From positions 98,874,826 to 98,938,825 of the forward strand of contig NC_134093.1 in NCBI RefSeq assembly GCF_000715075.1: a stretch of DNA of 64,000 bases. Direction: 5' to 3'. The notes beneath the pieces were generated by a model. It was not told the DNA's origin and ran no database searches. It saw nothing but the letters and a program-made list of their open reading frames with translations. Positions 35,674 through 48,005 of the stretch are shown here, in pieces. The first letter of the stretch is position 1. Each line of letters starts with the position of its first letter. The DNA comes from Nicotiana tabacum. Its lineage: Eukaryota > Streptophyta > Magnoliopsida > Solanales > Solanaceae. Both the position numbers and the translations under genes were made by a program.

Positions 35674-37008
35674 GGCCTGAGAAGTCTGAGGACCCGGTGG
35701 AATACGTGGAGCCTGAGTAGTCTATAGAGGTGCACCCCTCCTGAGTCTGGGGCAATCCCTCGCTATATGACGAGTGTCACCACACTCAAAGCAAGATTTT
35801 GGAGGATATGGCTGCTGGCACTGGCTCGGGCCTGGTCGGCTGGAATGATCGCTAAAAGCACCCTGTGTAGGAGGTGCACTAGACAGTGGTGGTGCATAAT
35901 GGGAAACCTAAGTCCTGGGAGTGGCCGGAATACCACTGAAAGTTTGAAGTCCTGAATGAATAGGGTGGCTCACATAGCCCCAACCATGACGGGCTACAAT
36001 TGGGGCACGGATACAATTATATATGCCAGAATCTCGGGTCCTCTTGGCCTCCCTCTCCTCTCTCTCTCGGGCCCATATAACCTTTAATCTCCTTGCGATC
36101 TTCACTACCAGCTAGTATGGGATGTCCATCTCCAACTCTCGAGCCATGCTGAATATGAACCAGGGTTGAGCCCCTTGATAAATCGACAAACTCGCTCTCT
36201 AACAGTGGAGATTAAAGCTGGTGCATGTCGGGACAACTCGCTGAACCTAACAGCATACTCAGATAAGGTCATAGCACCCTGGCGCAACTGCTCAAACTTT
36301 GCGTACCATGCATCACGAAGGCTCTAGGAACAAACTCCCTCATGAACATCTCTAAGAACTTAGCCCAGGTGAGTGAAGTTGCCTCGATCGGGCTACCCAA
36401 CCCATACGCTTGCCACCATTGATAAGTCACTCACTTAAGCTGGAATGTAGTGAAAGCAACCCCACTCAACTCCACTATACCCATAGTACGGAGGATATAG
36501 AAGCACTCCTCAAGAAAACCCTGGGCATCCTCTGAAGCCAAAACACTGAAAGTAGGAGGGTGGTACTTTTTGTACCTCTCGAGCCTGTGTTGCTCCCCCT
36601 CAGAAGTTGTTGCCCTAACCTCGGGTTGAACTCCGGCTGCACTAGTATGACCTCTAGGACCTGTCAACCTGGACCCGCTGCACTAGGGTACGGACTGCAG
36701 GAGTCTGCGCTCCTCCCCTAGCTTGAGATGTGGCGGGCGCAAGTGGAATCAACCCCGCCTGAGCTAGAGTGCCAAACATGCTCAAAAACTGGGCGAGAGT
36801 CTAATATAGTGCAGGGGTAGTAACATGCGTCTTAGGTGCCTGCTCTCTAACTGGATCTACTGGTGGCTCCTCTGTAGCAGCTCGGGCAGGTGCTCTAGCA
36901 GCACCACGTGGCCGTCCTCGACCTCTGCCTCGGCCCCGGCCTCTCGCAACTCTAAGCAGGGGGCACGAGTGTTTGATCATCAGATCTTGTTGTGCGTGTC
37001 CTCGCCAT
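35674..37008 (-). pseudogene. Chromovirus gag, broken
   Basis: Start ATG 37008 gives MARTRTTRSDDQTLVPP, directly preceded by CTATTCTCTCATAG, a very good 3' splice-site candidate. Then a Gly/Arg-rich run, the gag core (YHPPTFSVLASEDAQGFLEE, CFYILRTMGIVELSGVAF, YQWWQAYGLGSPIEATSLTW, EYAVRFSELSRHAPALI, REREEREAKRTRDS). A perfect CX2CX4HX4C knuckle CFECGDTRHIARDC lies at 35793-35752. TAG at 35724-35722 follows. Several frameshifts fall between 36100 and 36900. Confidence 0.82.
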
Positions 37009-37054
37009 CTATGAGAGAATAGAAGATAGAGATTTAGAACTTTGAACTCAACAA
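37009..37054 (-). promoter_or_regulatory. Chromovirus leader remnant with candidate 3' splice site
   Basis: On the minus strand a pyrimidine-rich stretch ends in CTCATAG immediately before gag ATG 37008. Upstream the sequence passes at 37055 straight into the middle of the LTR. The LTR end, the primer site and most of the leader are missing. Confidence 0.55.
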
Positions 37055-38402
37055 AATTGTACAAGTGTATGGCTGTGTAGTAATGAAAGCAATGAAATTG
37101 AAACAACAAATAACATATCAAGGTTAGCTACACGGAACTAAAACAAATAATGCAACATAGAGAAAATAAGGAATGACATGCTAAGGAAACAAAACAACCA
37201 AAGACAAGTTCAGCGATAGGGAAATACCAACAAGAGTCACTACCGAGGAACCACCTCGTAGTTTCAAATCACAAGAATAATTCATCATTCTTCCTTATAT
37301 CACCACGGCAGCCTTGCATTTAGTTTTGAAAATTATTTCCCCAAAATAGCATCCCACGTTTTAGCCTACCTTATCACACTGCATGGCTTCTAGTAGTTCC
37401 CCTACTAGCCAGGCGTATCAAGCCCACCTTATCTCACCGCATGCATTTCAACCCCAAAACCTTATACCACCGCATGCATATCAATATCACAATGTATCAC
37501 AAATCGCACCTCAAGTGCCCAATACCACAACTTGCCAAAGAAATCAACAATAATCGTATTTTCACAATAAAGAGCTCATGGCTCAACCACAATGTGCCCA
37601 AGAGTGTCAACAAACAACTGATAGTGAATAACTCAACAAGAATAGTATTTCACAACCTAACACTTTGCCTCAACATGAATCACGACCTTTATAACTCAAT
37701 ACCAGTTTCAACAACAAGATATTCTAAGAATAACAACTTCAAGTAAAGAGTTCAACGGTTAGATAATGACTATGGAATAAAGGAAACAAAAATTTCAACT
37801 AAACATATAGAGCAATTAGGAAGTAAGAGATAAGATTAGTAGAACATGTGAAAATAAACTAATGAAGATGAAGATAACATGTTAAGATAGCTCAATTAAG
37901 GCATCAAAGGGATCTTCATAGCTAAAACCAGTGAATTTTCACATTTAGCCCGTGTACACACTCGTCACCTTGCGTACACGGCATGCACACATCACAATTA
38001 TCACAAAACAACACCAATCCTAAGGGGTAATTCCCCCACACATCACAATTACACTAACGCAATCCACTAGTAGGCTTTTCCCTCGATTATCCAACTCCAA
38101 ACAACTCGAATCTATCTAAAACAACTTCATACTATAAATATAAACTATAGGAAACTATTTCAAAAAATACAATTACGACCTTTGCAAAGAAATAAAAAGT
38201 CAATCTGGGCCCCGTCTCGGAGTCCGACCAAAATTATAAAATCCGAACACCCATTCAATAAAGAGTCAAACCATACAAGAATTACTCAAATCGCCTTTCA
38301 ATTCCCTAAATTTTAGCCTAAAAAGTTTTTCACAATTTTTCCTCAAATTCTCAACTCAAATCACTAATTAAATGATGAAATTTACAATAGATTCGTGCAA
38401 TT
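37055..38402 (-). repeat. 5' LTR of the chromovirus, U5-side piece
   Basis: Matches 29553-30938 closely, beginning with TGTACAAGTGTATGG. No genes. Interrupted at 38402 by the insertion whose TSD is CAATT. Confidence 0.9.
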
Positions 38403-38741
38403 TGTAACGTCCCGACCGATTGATTCCAAAAATTTGAATAGCTTCATTATGTCATTTATAACTTGTGTGCAAAACTTGAGGTTATGCCGGATCAATTTGA
38501 TATGTTTTGGCACAAATTATAGAAGTTGGAAGACTTGAAAATTCATAAGTTTGATTCGAGGTGCAATTCATAATTTCGACATTGTTTGATGTGATTTGAG
38601 GCCTCGAGTAGGTCCATGTTATGTTACAGTACTTATTGATATATTCTAACGGAGTCCCGAGTGGCTCGAATGAGTTTTGAACGGGTTTTGGATCATTTTG
38701 GAAATTTTGTTAAGGCTGGCTTTTTTGGCAGGCACTGATGC

Positions 38742-39043
38742 CATCACACCTGCGATGGATTTGGTCGCAGGTGCGAGACCGAATAGGTGAGGCAGTAATC
38801 GCTGAAGAAAATGGGAAGGACCGGGCACTACTTCACACCTGCGTGATCGCAGAAACGGAAAATGAAAGCGCAGAAGCGGAGGCCTTCGCAGGTGCGCTTC
38901 TTGGCTCGGAGAAGCTTCACCGCAGGTGCGTGTGTACAACTCGCACGTGCAAAACCTGGGCAGTTAAAGTGAAGGCCGTAGGTGCGAGATTTTTCTTGCA
39001 AAAGCGAGCTCACAAGCGCGCAAATCCAATCCGCGAATGCGAG
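38742..39043. repeat. CpG-palindrome array in the 38403 LTR
   Basis: Units CACACCTGCGATGG, GTCGCAGGTGCGAG, CGCAGAAGCGGAG, TTCGCAGGTGCGC, ACCGCAGGTGCGTG and CCGCGAATGCGAG. Palindromes are less regular than in Athila. Confidence 0.8.
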
Positions 39044-39152
39044 AAAACTGGACAATATCATATACTCGGGTGTTTGCCATTTTTACTCATTTTTGGAGTT
39101 TTGGACCTCGGTTTTGGGCGATTCTTGAGGGATTCTTCACGAGTTTGATTTT

Positions 39153-39160
39153 GGTAAGTG
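39153..39160 (+). promoter_or_regulatory. Splice-donor-like GGTAAGTG, about 110 bp after the array
   Basis: TTTTGGTAAGTGTTACG. A second donor-like AAAGGTAAGC follows at 39564-39571, as AAGGTAAGTC does at 47473-47480 in the nested element. Confidence 0.5.
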
Positions 39161-39843
39161 TTACGTACCCTAAAGTGATTGTATTTCATGATTTCATACG
39201 TATTTATGTCATTAAATTTGTGAATCAGATGGAAGAAAATGAAAATTTGGAAAATCATACAACAATATAAAATGAAGATTTGAAGGGCGATTCGATATCG
39301 GAATTTGATTGTTTTGGTATGGTTGAACTCGTATCAGAATGGGTATTCGGATTTCGTGAAAATTTTATCTAGTTCTGAGATGTGGTCCCCGTGTTGACTT
39401 TCGGGTTGACGTTTTTGTGTAAAATTAAAAGTCGATGTTTTACTATCCGAAATTATTTTCTTTGATTTTTAATTATTTTATGAAATTATTGTGGTTATAT
39501 TTGAGCCATCGGGAGTCCGTTTCACGTGATAAGGCCATTTTAGATTATTGGCCTAACTTCGTAAAGGTAAGCATCTTACCTAACTTTGTGTGGGGGAAAC
39601 TACCCCTTAGGTTTTGGATTGATTGTACTATTTGAATTATATGGAAGGCGTGTACACAAGGTGACTATTATGTACACGTACTTATACGTGGTATTCGACC
39701 GGATTTGATCGTTAGGTTTCTTTGATGCAATTAATTGTAGTTATTGTTTCATGTTATATCTTTCGTCGTTAGGATCGCTCTTACGTGCTTTACTTGAAGT
39801 TGTAAGTACATGATCCATCTTTCGTTGTCAAGTTCATCCTTAT

Positions 39844-41942
39844 TGTAATGATACGACCGGTCGTTTTGATCTCTAGTGCGTCATCCGGCGATTTGAGGCC
39901 TTGAATAGCTTCATTTCATGTATTATGACTTGTACGTGTGGTCGAAATTGAATTTTGGGAAGTTCAGAGTTGATTCGGATGGAAAATTTGTAACGTGTTT
40001 TGGAATGTGTTGATACGTTTGGATGGGATCCCGAGGGCCTCGGGTTTGAAACGGATTGAAATTTATGAATATAGGTGATTCCTACAAGTTATGAGTTGAA
40101 TATACGAATATAGGCTTGTAAATTCATGAAATTTTGTAGAAATTGTGGAGCTTTTGAAGAAAACCTAAAAACTGATATTTTTGGATTTTGACCACGATAT
40201 TGGAAGATAAATTAGGAATAAATTATATATTTGAGTTCGTAATGTTATGGGTAATGTTTATCTTGGAAAATTATCGGAATCCGGGCACGTGGGCCTGAGG
40301 GTTAACTTTGTTGACTTTTCGAGTGGAGTTGGGAATCATTATAAATTGTTAAATTGTAATCATTGGAGTATAATTTGATTGAATTGCACATTGTTTGACT
40401 AGTTTCGGATCGTTTGGCTTTGAGTCGAAGAGTTAGAGAGGCATTGGAGTCAGTTATGGAACTTCGGAGCAAGGTAAATTTCATGTCTAACCTTGTGAGG
40501 GGAAAATTACCTCGTAAGTGTTATTCTTGTTATATGCTACGTGTTGTCGGAGTTGCACATGTATGAGGTGACGAGTGTCCATGCGCATGCTAAAATTCCT
40601 GAGTGTGTCCGAGTAGACTAGGATTCACACCATGCTTTATTTGTATTGGTTGAGTTGCTATTCCTTGTTTAATTACTTTATTCATATCCCGAACTGATAT
40701 TATACATGCGTAGAGAAATGGATTTGCTACTTTAGAAATTTGACGAGCTATTTGATTAGCCATGGAAATTGTGCTTCCCTTATGAATTTCTCCTTAAATT
40801 TCATAACTCACATGTATATTCGTGAGTGGGGTCAAGGACTCGTAAAGCTTCTCACTCTAATGGGATCAGGTCGTTCGCCTCCGTAGTATCATATTCTTAT
40901 GGGATCGGGTAGTACACCTCGGCAGTATCATATTCTTATGGGATCGGGCCATTCGCCATGGCAGTATCATATTCTTATGGGATCAGACCATTCGCCTCGG
41001 CAGTATCATATTCTTATGGGATCAGGCCGTTCACCTCGGCATTTCTGTAAAACACTCTAATGTAATCGAGTCGTTCACCTCGGCAACTTTATAAAACACT
41101 CTTATGGGATCGGGTCGGGTCGTTCGCCTCGGCAGAATCATGCATAATATCTTAAAAAAGCACTGTATCCTGTGGGGACCATATTACATATACTCTTGGT
41201 TTGATTTGTGACGACCCATCTGGTGGGGACCATATTACATATACTCCGGTTGAGGAGGTAACCAAAATTTGAGAACTTGTGTTCACTATTTAGAGGAGGG
41301 TCGTACCACGTACCTGTATTTGTTTACACTATTTATTTACTATGCCTCAAACTTGTTTACTCTCTACTGTACTTGATTTATTTGACCCCAAGTAAGTGTC
41401 GATGTCGACCCCTCTTCACTACTTCTCCAGGGTTAGGCTAGATACTTACTGGGTACGCGTTGATTTACGTACTCATTCTACACTTCTGCACTAATTGTGC
41501 AGGAATATATATATTTCTGGTGGTCTTTTGGACGTAGAGGCATATCTATTGCGGGGACATTACGGTGAACTGCATCCATGTTACGATTCGTAGCATACAG
41601 AGTATCCATCAGAATTATTTACATTTTTCCTGTCTAACTTGTATTCTAGACAGATGTTATATTATTATTGTACCTTCAAGTAGATGCTCATGCACTTGTA
41701 ACGTCGTGTTTTGGGATATGCTAGTCGACGTTAATAGTTTTGCTTTAATATGGTCACCTTTTATTTTGCGCCTTACTAATATTATATGTATCCATGATTT
41801 TAATATATTAAATACCTTATTTAACAAAGTTTATGATTTCAAAAGTAATAAAATGAATAATTATTTGGGTGATTCACCGTTGGCTTGCCTGTCGGCGACG
41901 TTCGGCGCCATCACGGCCTTTAGTGAATTTTGAGTCGTGACA
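39844..41942 (+). repeat. 5' LTR of the non-coding element, array deleted
   Basis: 2099 bp. Aligns with the 3' LTR throughout, except that about 460 bp carrying the CpG array, and further sequence near 46090-46550, are missing around 40030-40075. It holds a 40-bp minisatellite at 40846-41135. No genes. Confidence 0.9.
40846..41135. repeat. GGGATCGGG...TCGCCTCGGCAG minisatellite, 5' LTR
   Basis: Seven or so copies of a roughly 40-bp unit, TTATGGGATCGGGTCGTTCG then CCTCGGCAGTATCATATTC. The 3' LTR has only three or four at 47878-48005, so copy number has changed since insertion. Confidence 0.88.
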
Positions 41943-44900
41943 GCTTGGTATCAGAGCGTTAGGTTCACTTAGGTCTCACGAGTCATGAGCAAGTCTAGTA
42001 GAGTCTTGCGGATCGGTACATAGATATTTGTACTTATCTTCGAGAGGCTACAGGGCTGTTAGGAGCACTTCCCTTCTTGATTCATCGCCGTGTGATTTGA
42101 TTCCCTTGAGGCTTATGCCTTTGTTTCCTTTCTACTCATTCTTATACGATGTGGAATTCTTGCTATCAACTGGGCATCAAGGAGTTATAATGGTGTCACA
42201 GATGTGGTGCAAGATATTTCTCATTGCGTAGTGGGCTATTATCGTCACCGTGTGGATGGGTATTCTGTCATTTTATCCCAGTAATTGTGTTTCCTACGGT
42301 TGAGATCTGATATCTCCGAATTTGGTGGAATTCTTATTAATAAGATGGTGTCACAATCCTTGATGGAATGCATTGAAGCTCATCGGCATGTTGGTCTTCA
42401 TTTGGTTGCCTCTGGGCACGGTGTTGTGAGATGGAATCTAAGAGGAAGTTAACTGAGATGGTTGTGTGTTGCGACTCCAGGATTGAATCGGCGTTTCCAT
42501 CGTTAATGGTTCGAGGGAGATGATCTCTATGGTGGTTTCTATGATTATGAAATTTTGAATGTGGCAAGAAGGGCTTGATAACATATTGTTTGACCTTCGG
42601 ATGATGTTAATGGATGAAGGAATTCTTATGGATGGCGGATCAGTGTGGACCCAGGGAGATTAGTTGATTTCATGATGAATGCAACTATAGCAATGAAGTT
42701 AGAGGAGGTCGAGATGAGGGTATACAGGTGGGCTATCTCATATGAGCAAGTTAGCGCTTGCGTGATCTTTTATGAAGTTCCTACGTAGAGTTCTACTTTC
42801 TGCCTAACATGGGATGCATGTACTGCGATGTGAGCTTGGATCGCTTGAAGAAGATGGTAAAACTGTTAGGAGGTTGAGCATGCGATGGTGGCTGATAATT
42901 CGGGATGTGTTATGATTGGCGCAACAAGAGATCACGAGAAGTTGGTCGAGTAATGGTGTGGGGTCATGGTAATAGGGAAGAAGTGGTCATTGTGGAGTTT
43001 GGGTCTATGTGATTGTAGTGTAAAGCTAAGTGGGGGAGACCACCGTCTATAAGCGAGTCACGTTGTCGTGTGCCTGTATAGTTTTGGGTTATTGGTGCAT
43101 TATTAGATCAGTTATGACCAAGAGGACGAGTCATTTTGGATAAAGAAGTTTGACGTATATGTGTTACATTTTGCCTTATTGATTCTGGTGCATGTGTTGG
43201 AAATGAATCAGAATTTATGCTTCATGTGGATGTGATGGGCAAGGAAAAGAATATGTCTGGTTGTTTCTTTGAGAGTGTTCATGTGTAAGCAGAGCACTAG
43301 AGTTTGGTTATATATTCGGGACCGGGTCAAAGTGGGTGGCTCTCAACAGTGGTTCTAGTGGGTGTAAGAATTAAAGTGTGGTGTTTAAAGATTTTGGGTT
43401 CGTTATGTGGCTGAGGACTGAGTTTTGCAGCAGAGTGTGGAGAATACTTCGGGAATCTCTATGTTATCATCAGGTTTACAGTGTAGTGTTAGGTAAATGG
43501 GAGAAAACAGCTTCGGATTCGTAGGAGGTCTTTCATATTGGGTGTATCAGTAAGAAATAGTATTGGGAGCCTAAGTAGGGTATGAGATGGCTCATGGGTA
43601 TTGAGACGATGTGGTCTGGTGATCTAGGTTACTAGGTATGAGTGTTGTTTGAGGTCTATTATGTGTTTGAATTGAGCTACTATTATTTCGAAGGCAAGTC
43701 AGGAGTAAATGTGGAGAAATTGGGTCAATTAGCAATGGTTTAGACTAGCATGGTGGTGGAAATGATTAGTTCTTTCGGTGTGTTAAGGATATACAGGTGA
43801 TTCGTGGTTGTACGTGCGGGCTTGACAACCACCGTAATTTGATTGATTTTGAAGTATTTGATTCTGATGGCCTTGTTATATGTAAATGAATCCCGGAAGA
43901 ATTGCAGTTGCAAATGCTATTAGTGGTTCTTCCTTCCTATCCCATCTCTGAACTAATTGAACATCCACTTGAAACGGCATAATCATAAGAATCGACTGCA
44001 ACAATTATGGTGGTTTAGACCACAACTTGAGGTTTGACTTTCTACAGTTATGGGAATTTGATTGTGTGTTGCAATTGTTCTTCTGAAATAAGTGGAGTGA
44101 AAGGGGCTCTAACCGATGAAGTGTGTATTCTACTGGTGGTTCAAGGGTTATGATGAAATTCTTGGACTCTCGCATAGCAGCAAGATAGGTGCGGTGAGCG
44201 GTATAGTAATGGAAAGTTGGGATCAAGGCTATGGTTCGGTTTCGATAAGAATGTCACGAGCTCAAAGGAGTACGGGAAGATTTCAGATGTTCAGAGTATG
44301 CTGGCACTATTTTTGAGCAACCTGAGGATGGTCTGTTTTGTGGAAGAAGTGTTGGGTATTGAAGTGCGGATGCTGGACTAGCACTATAGAAATAGCATAG
44401 TCGATCGCCATTTATGTTCAGATTTTACTACCTGGTGCAGAAGGTTGTGGGGGTATATCCCACGAGAAGATCATATAAGTGTGACGAGTTAGTCATTCGA
44501 TTGCTGGAGATTTAAATCAGGTATGGAGATTTTGGTACTGTCGCTAATGAGGGAGGTTATGACTGAGAGGCACTCTATTCCTTTGGTTGTGGACTGTGTG
44601 AGTTGTTCCGAATTTGATGGCTGCTCTTATGTGTCATAAATAGGGTCATTGTGGATCCTTGAAAAGTTATTGGCCCAGTATGGGATGATCGGAATCGGTT
44701 TGAGGTCCTTTAGTAGAACCAATATGAGTGTATTCTCTACATCAGGTCGGACGTGTTCTTTCAACGTAGCGTTGCTTATGGAAGAGTCTTCGGGCGTTGG
44801 ATGTTATTCCTGTCGTCAGCTATTCTCTTTAATATTATATTATGCCATGTGGGTTATGAGGTGGCTTGATTATTCGCACGTATGTTGTGGTCTGGTGTAG

Positions 44901-45958
44901 CTTGTCGTTATTGCAACTTAGTCGTGCTTGAGCTTTTATAGCGCGTGGCGCTATTTGTCTCCCCAGGGCCGCATTTATGCACTTGGCTTATTTGTGGTCG
45001 ATATTCGGGCATTTCGTAGGTATGAGCATTATGGCTCGATGGGTATTCCCTAATTGATTGTTATGTGTGGATCGGATGGCACGCCGCCATAGGTATGATG
45101 TTTGGATCAGGTTGCACGCTACAACAGTGAGATGTTGAGTACGGTTCCTTGAACTTATTTTTGTGTGTCTTGTTTCTCATCTCTGAGAGAGGTTCATAGC
45201 AATTATTCGGCTGATTATTCGTTACGCGGGCTGGGTAGTTCTTTTCCAGAGTTCATTTTTCCTTATGTGTCATATTCGAGTCGTAGCTTGTTGGCGCATT
45301 GATGGCGTCAAATGAGATTTTGGTCAGTTTTTGAGGTGGCTTATTGACTGAGCAGCTTGTACTGCGTGAGCCGAAATTATTGGACCTGAAACTAGTGCGA
45401 TCAGATTTATGTAAAGCATATTAAAAAGAAATATCACTATTTAGTTCAGAATGAGGTAACAATTCTTATCAAGCGGAGAAACTCTGTAAGTTATTGATTT
45501 GATGGGTGGTTATCAATTCCTGCGCATCTCTTTCATCGTTGCGGTATTTTGAGGATTGAGACTGGGCTTATAGGTGTCATGAGGTATACTACGGGCATCG
45601 GGTTAGTGAATTTGCAGATGTTGTGCTTGGAGGAGGTTACCATGGGCAAATGAGTTATGCGGTGCATTGTGTGATCTCAGCATGGGTGCATGATCAGGTG
45701 TCGATTTGGCGTCTGGAGATTGATACGGTGTTCGTATATTAGAATCAGGCCACGTAGAGAAATTCAAAGGTTAGAATTTGGTCCTAACGTATGTTGGCAA
45801 AACAAAAGGGGAGGATCTTCAGCCTAGCTCAAGCTAGCATGCTCAAGTTGGTTATGGTGGCACGGGCAGGTGCACGGGGGTGCTAAACAGTGAGTTTTGG
45901 TCAACCCAGAATGATTCTTGGCACGTTCGAGGACGAACATATATTTACGTGGCGAGAA
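41943..45958 (+). other. Non-coding interior of the LARD-like element
   Basis: No RT, integrase, protease or gag motif on either strand. The first 200 bases look like a chromovirus leader: a T/C-rich stretch TTTGTTTCCTTTCTACTC at about 42119 is followed at 42149 by an ATG, where the coding relative has CTATTCTCTCATAG before its gag ATG. The last 60 bases contain GTTCGAGGACGAAC, shared with the coding chromovirus. Between these the sequence is G/T-rich with many TAG and TGA codons. One GGATCGG..GCACGCCGCC-like motif occurs near 45070-45125, resembling the minisatellite at 49020-49290. Confidence 0.75.
41946..41957 (+). other. Primer-binding site, initiator tRNA-Met
   Basis: TGGTATCAGAGC three bases after the LTR end. 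Confidence 0.92.
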
Positions 45959-46637
45959 TTTAATGACCTGACAGGTCATTATGAGATCTAGCACGCCGTT
46001 CGACGGTTTGAGGCCTTAAGTAGCTTCACTTCATGTATTATGACTTGTACGCATGGTCGGAATTGAATTTCAGAAAGTTCGGAGTTGATTCGGATGGAAA
46101 TTTATCAAATTGGAATCTTTAAGTTGGAAAAGTTAACCAAGATTTTACTTTTGAGTAAACAACCTTGGAATCGGGATTTGAGTGTTCCAATAGGTTCGTA
46201 TGATAATTTCGGACTTGGGCGTGTGTTAGGGTTGAGTATCAGTTCGCCCGAGAGTATTTCGGCACTTATTGTAGAAAGTTGGCATTTTGAAAGTTTTAAA
46301 AATTCTTAAGTTTGAATTGAAGTGGAGTTTGGTGTTATCGATGTCTGTTTGGAGTTCCGAGCCTCGAAATAGTATCGTATCATGATTTATGACTTGGACG
46401 CAAATTTGGCGTCATTCCGGGATATTTAAGTATAATTCGAACGCGTTCCGCGAATTTTGAAGTTTGAAAGTTTAAAGAAAAGTTTTGATCGTCGATTCGA
46501 AGTTTTGATATTATAGGGCATGATTTGAGGCTTCGACTAAGTTTGTATCGTGTTTTGGGATGTGTTGATACATATGGATGGGGTCCCGGGGGCCTCGGGT
46601 TTGAAACAGATTGAAATTTTAGTTTTGGCTAAGTTCT

Positions 46638-46960
46638 GGTGCGACCGCACCTACAGAAATTTGCGCGCAGGTGTGGAGCCGCAGAAGCGGGCTTCTCAAC
46701 GCAGAAGCGGGAAAGGGCTGCATGGTGAAGGTTCGTAGAAGCGACGTTTGGACCACACCTGCGATGACGCAGATGCGGCTTCTTGGAGTGCAGAAGCGGA
46801 GTGGAGCGAAAAAGCGAGGGAGATTGTCGCACCCGCGATGTCGTAGGAGCGGGACATTTTCTGCAGGTGCGAAAGGGCGGGTTCCGGTGCTTCTCCGCAT
46901 AAGCGAAGTTTTGGTTGCACAAGCGACGCCGCAGGTGCGGCTACTGTACTGCAAGTGCGG
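46638..46960. repeat. CpG-palindrome array, GCAGAAGCGG/GCACCTGCG type
   Basis: Units TGCGACCGCACC, CGCAGAAGCGGG, CACACCTGCGATGACGCAG, GTCGCACCCGCGATGTCG and CGCCGCAGGTGCGG. Absent from the 5' LTR of the same element. Confidence 0.82.
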
Positions 46961-47081
46961 AAATATCGCTGGACAGAATGTTTCTTTAAGTACGGGGGTT
47001 GGGCACATTTTTATTTCATTTCTTCCATGTGAGCTGACCTTGGAGCGATTCTGGAGCGCCAATTTTCGTCGTCAATCCTGA

Positions 47082-47093
47082 GGTAAGTGATTC
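47082..47093 (+). promoter_or_regulatory. Splice-donor-like GGTAAGTGATTC
   Basis: CTGAGGTAAGTGATTCC, about 120 bp after the array. Identical over twelve bases to the minus-strand site at 13401-13412. In the 5' LTR the deletion leaves only AGGTGATTCC. Confidence 0.5.
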
Positions 47094-47877
47094 CTACAAG
47101 TTATGAGTTAAATATACGAAATTAGGCATTTAAATTCATGAAATTTTGTAGAAATTGTGGAGCTTTTGAAGAAAACCTAGAAATTTGTATTTTTGAATTT
47201 TGACCACGATTTTGGAAGAGGAATTAGAAATAAATCATATATTTGGGTTCGTAATGTTATGGTTAATGTTTATCTTCGAAACTTTCGGAATCCGGGCACG
47301 TGGCCTGATGGTTGACTTTTCGAGTGGAGTTGGAAATCATTATAAATTATTAAATTGTAATCATTGGAGCATAATTTGATTGAATTGCACGTTGTTTGAC
47401 TAGTTTAGGATCGTTTGGCTTTAAGTCGAAGAGCTAGATAGGCATTGGAGCCGGTTATAGAACTTCGGAGCAAGGTAAGTCTCCTTTCTAATCTTGTGAG
47501 GGAGAAATTACCCCGTAAGTGTTATTCTTGTTATATGCTACATGTTGTGGGAGTTGTGCACGTATGAGGTGACGAGTGTTCGTGCGTATACTAGAATTCT
47601 TGAGTTTGTCCAGGTAGACTAGGATTCACACCATGCTTTATTTGTACTGATTGAGTTATTATTGCCTGTTTAATTACTTTATTCACATCCCGATCTGAGA
47701 TTATATTTGCGTAGAGTAATGGACTCCCTACTTTAGAAAATTGACGAGCTATTTGATTAGTCGTGGAAATTATGCTTCCCTTATGAATTTCTCCTGCGTT
47801 GTGCATGTTCATCGCAAAGTTTTCCTTTAACTCCATAAGTCACACGTATATCCGTGAGTGGGGTCAAGGACCCGTTA

Positions 47878-48005
47878 AGCTTCTCACTCGAATGGGATCG
47901 GGCCATTCACCTCGGCAGTATCATATTCTTATGGTATTAGGCCGTTCGCCTCGGCAACTTTATAAAATACCCTTATGGGATCAGGTCGTTCGCCTCAGCA
48001 GAATC
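47878..48005. repeat. GGGATCGGG minisatellite, 3' LTR copy
   Basis: Three to four units of the same roughly 40-bp repeat as at 40846-41135. Confidence 0.85.

Noticed and set aside
41943..45958. Decayed gag-pol in the LARD-like element
   Set aside because: No RT, integrase, protease or zinc-knuckle wording found in any frame, although the coding chromovirus in the same window is easy to read despite its decay.
46671..47081. 136-codon plus-strand ORF ending exactly before the donor-like site; a second 136-codon ORF at 38738-39148 also stops just before its donor
   Set aside because: The two proteins share no sequence, and CpG-rich arrays lower stop-codon frequency. The equal length looks like coincidence.
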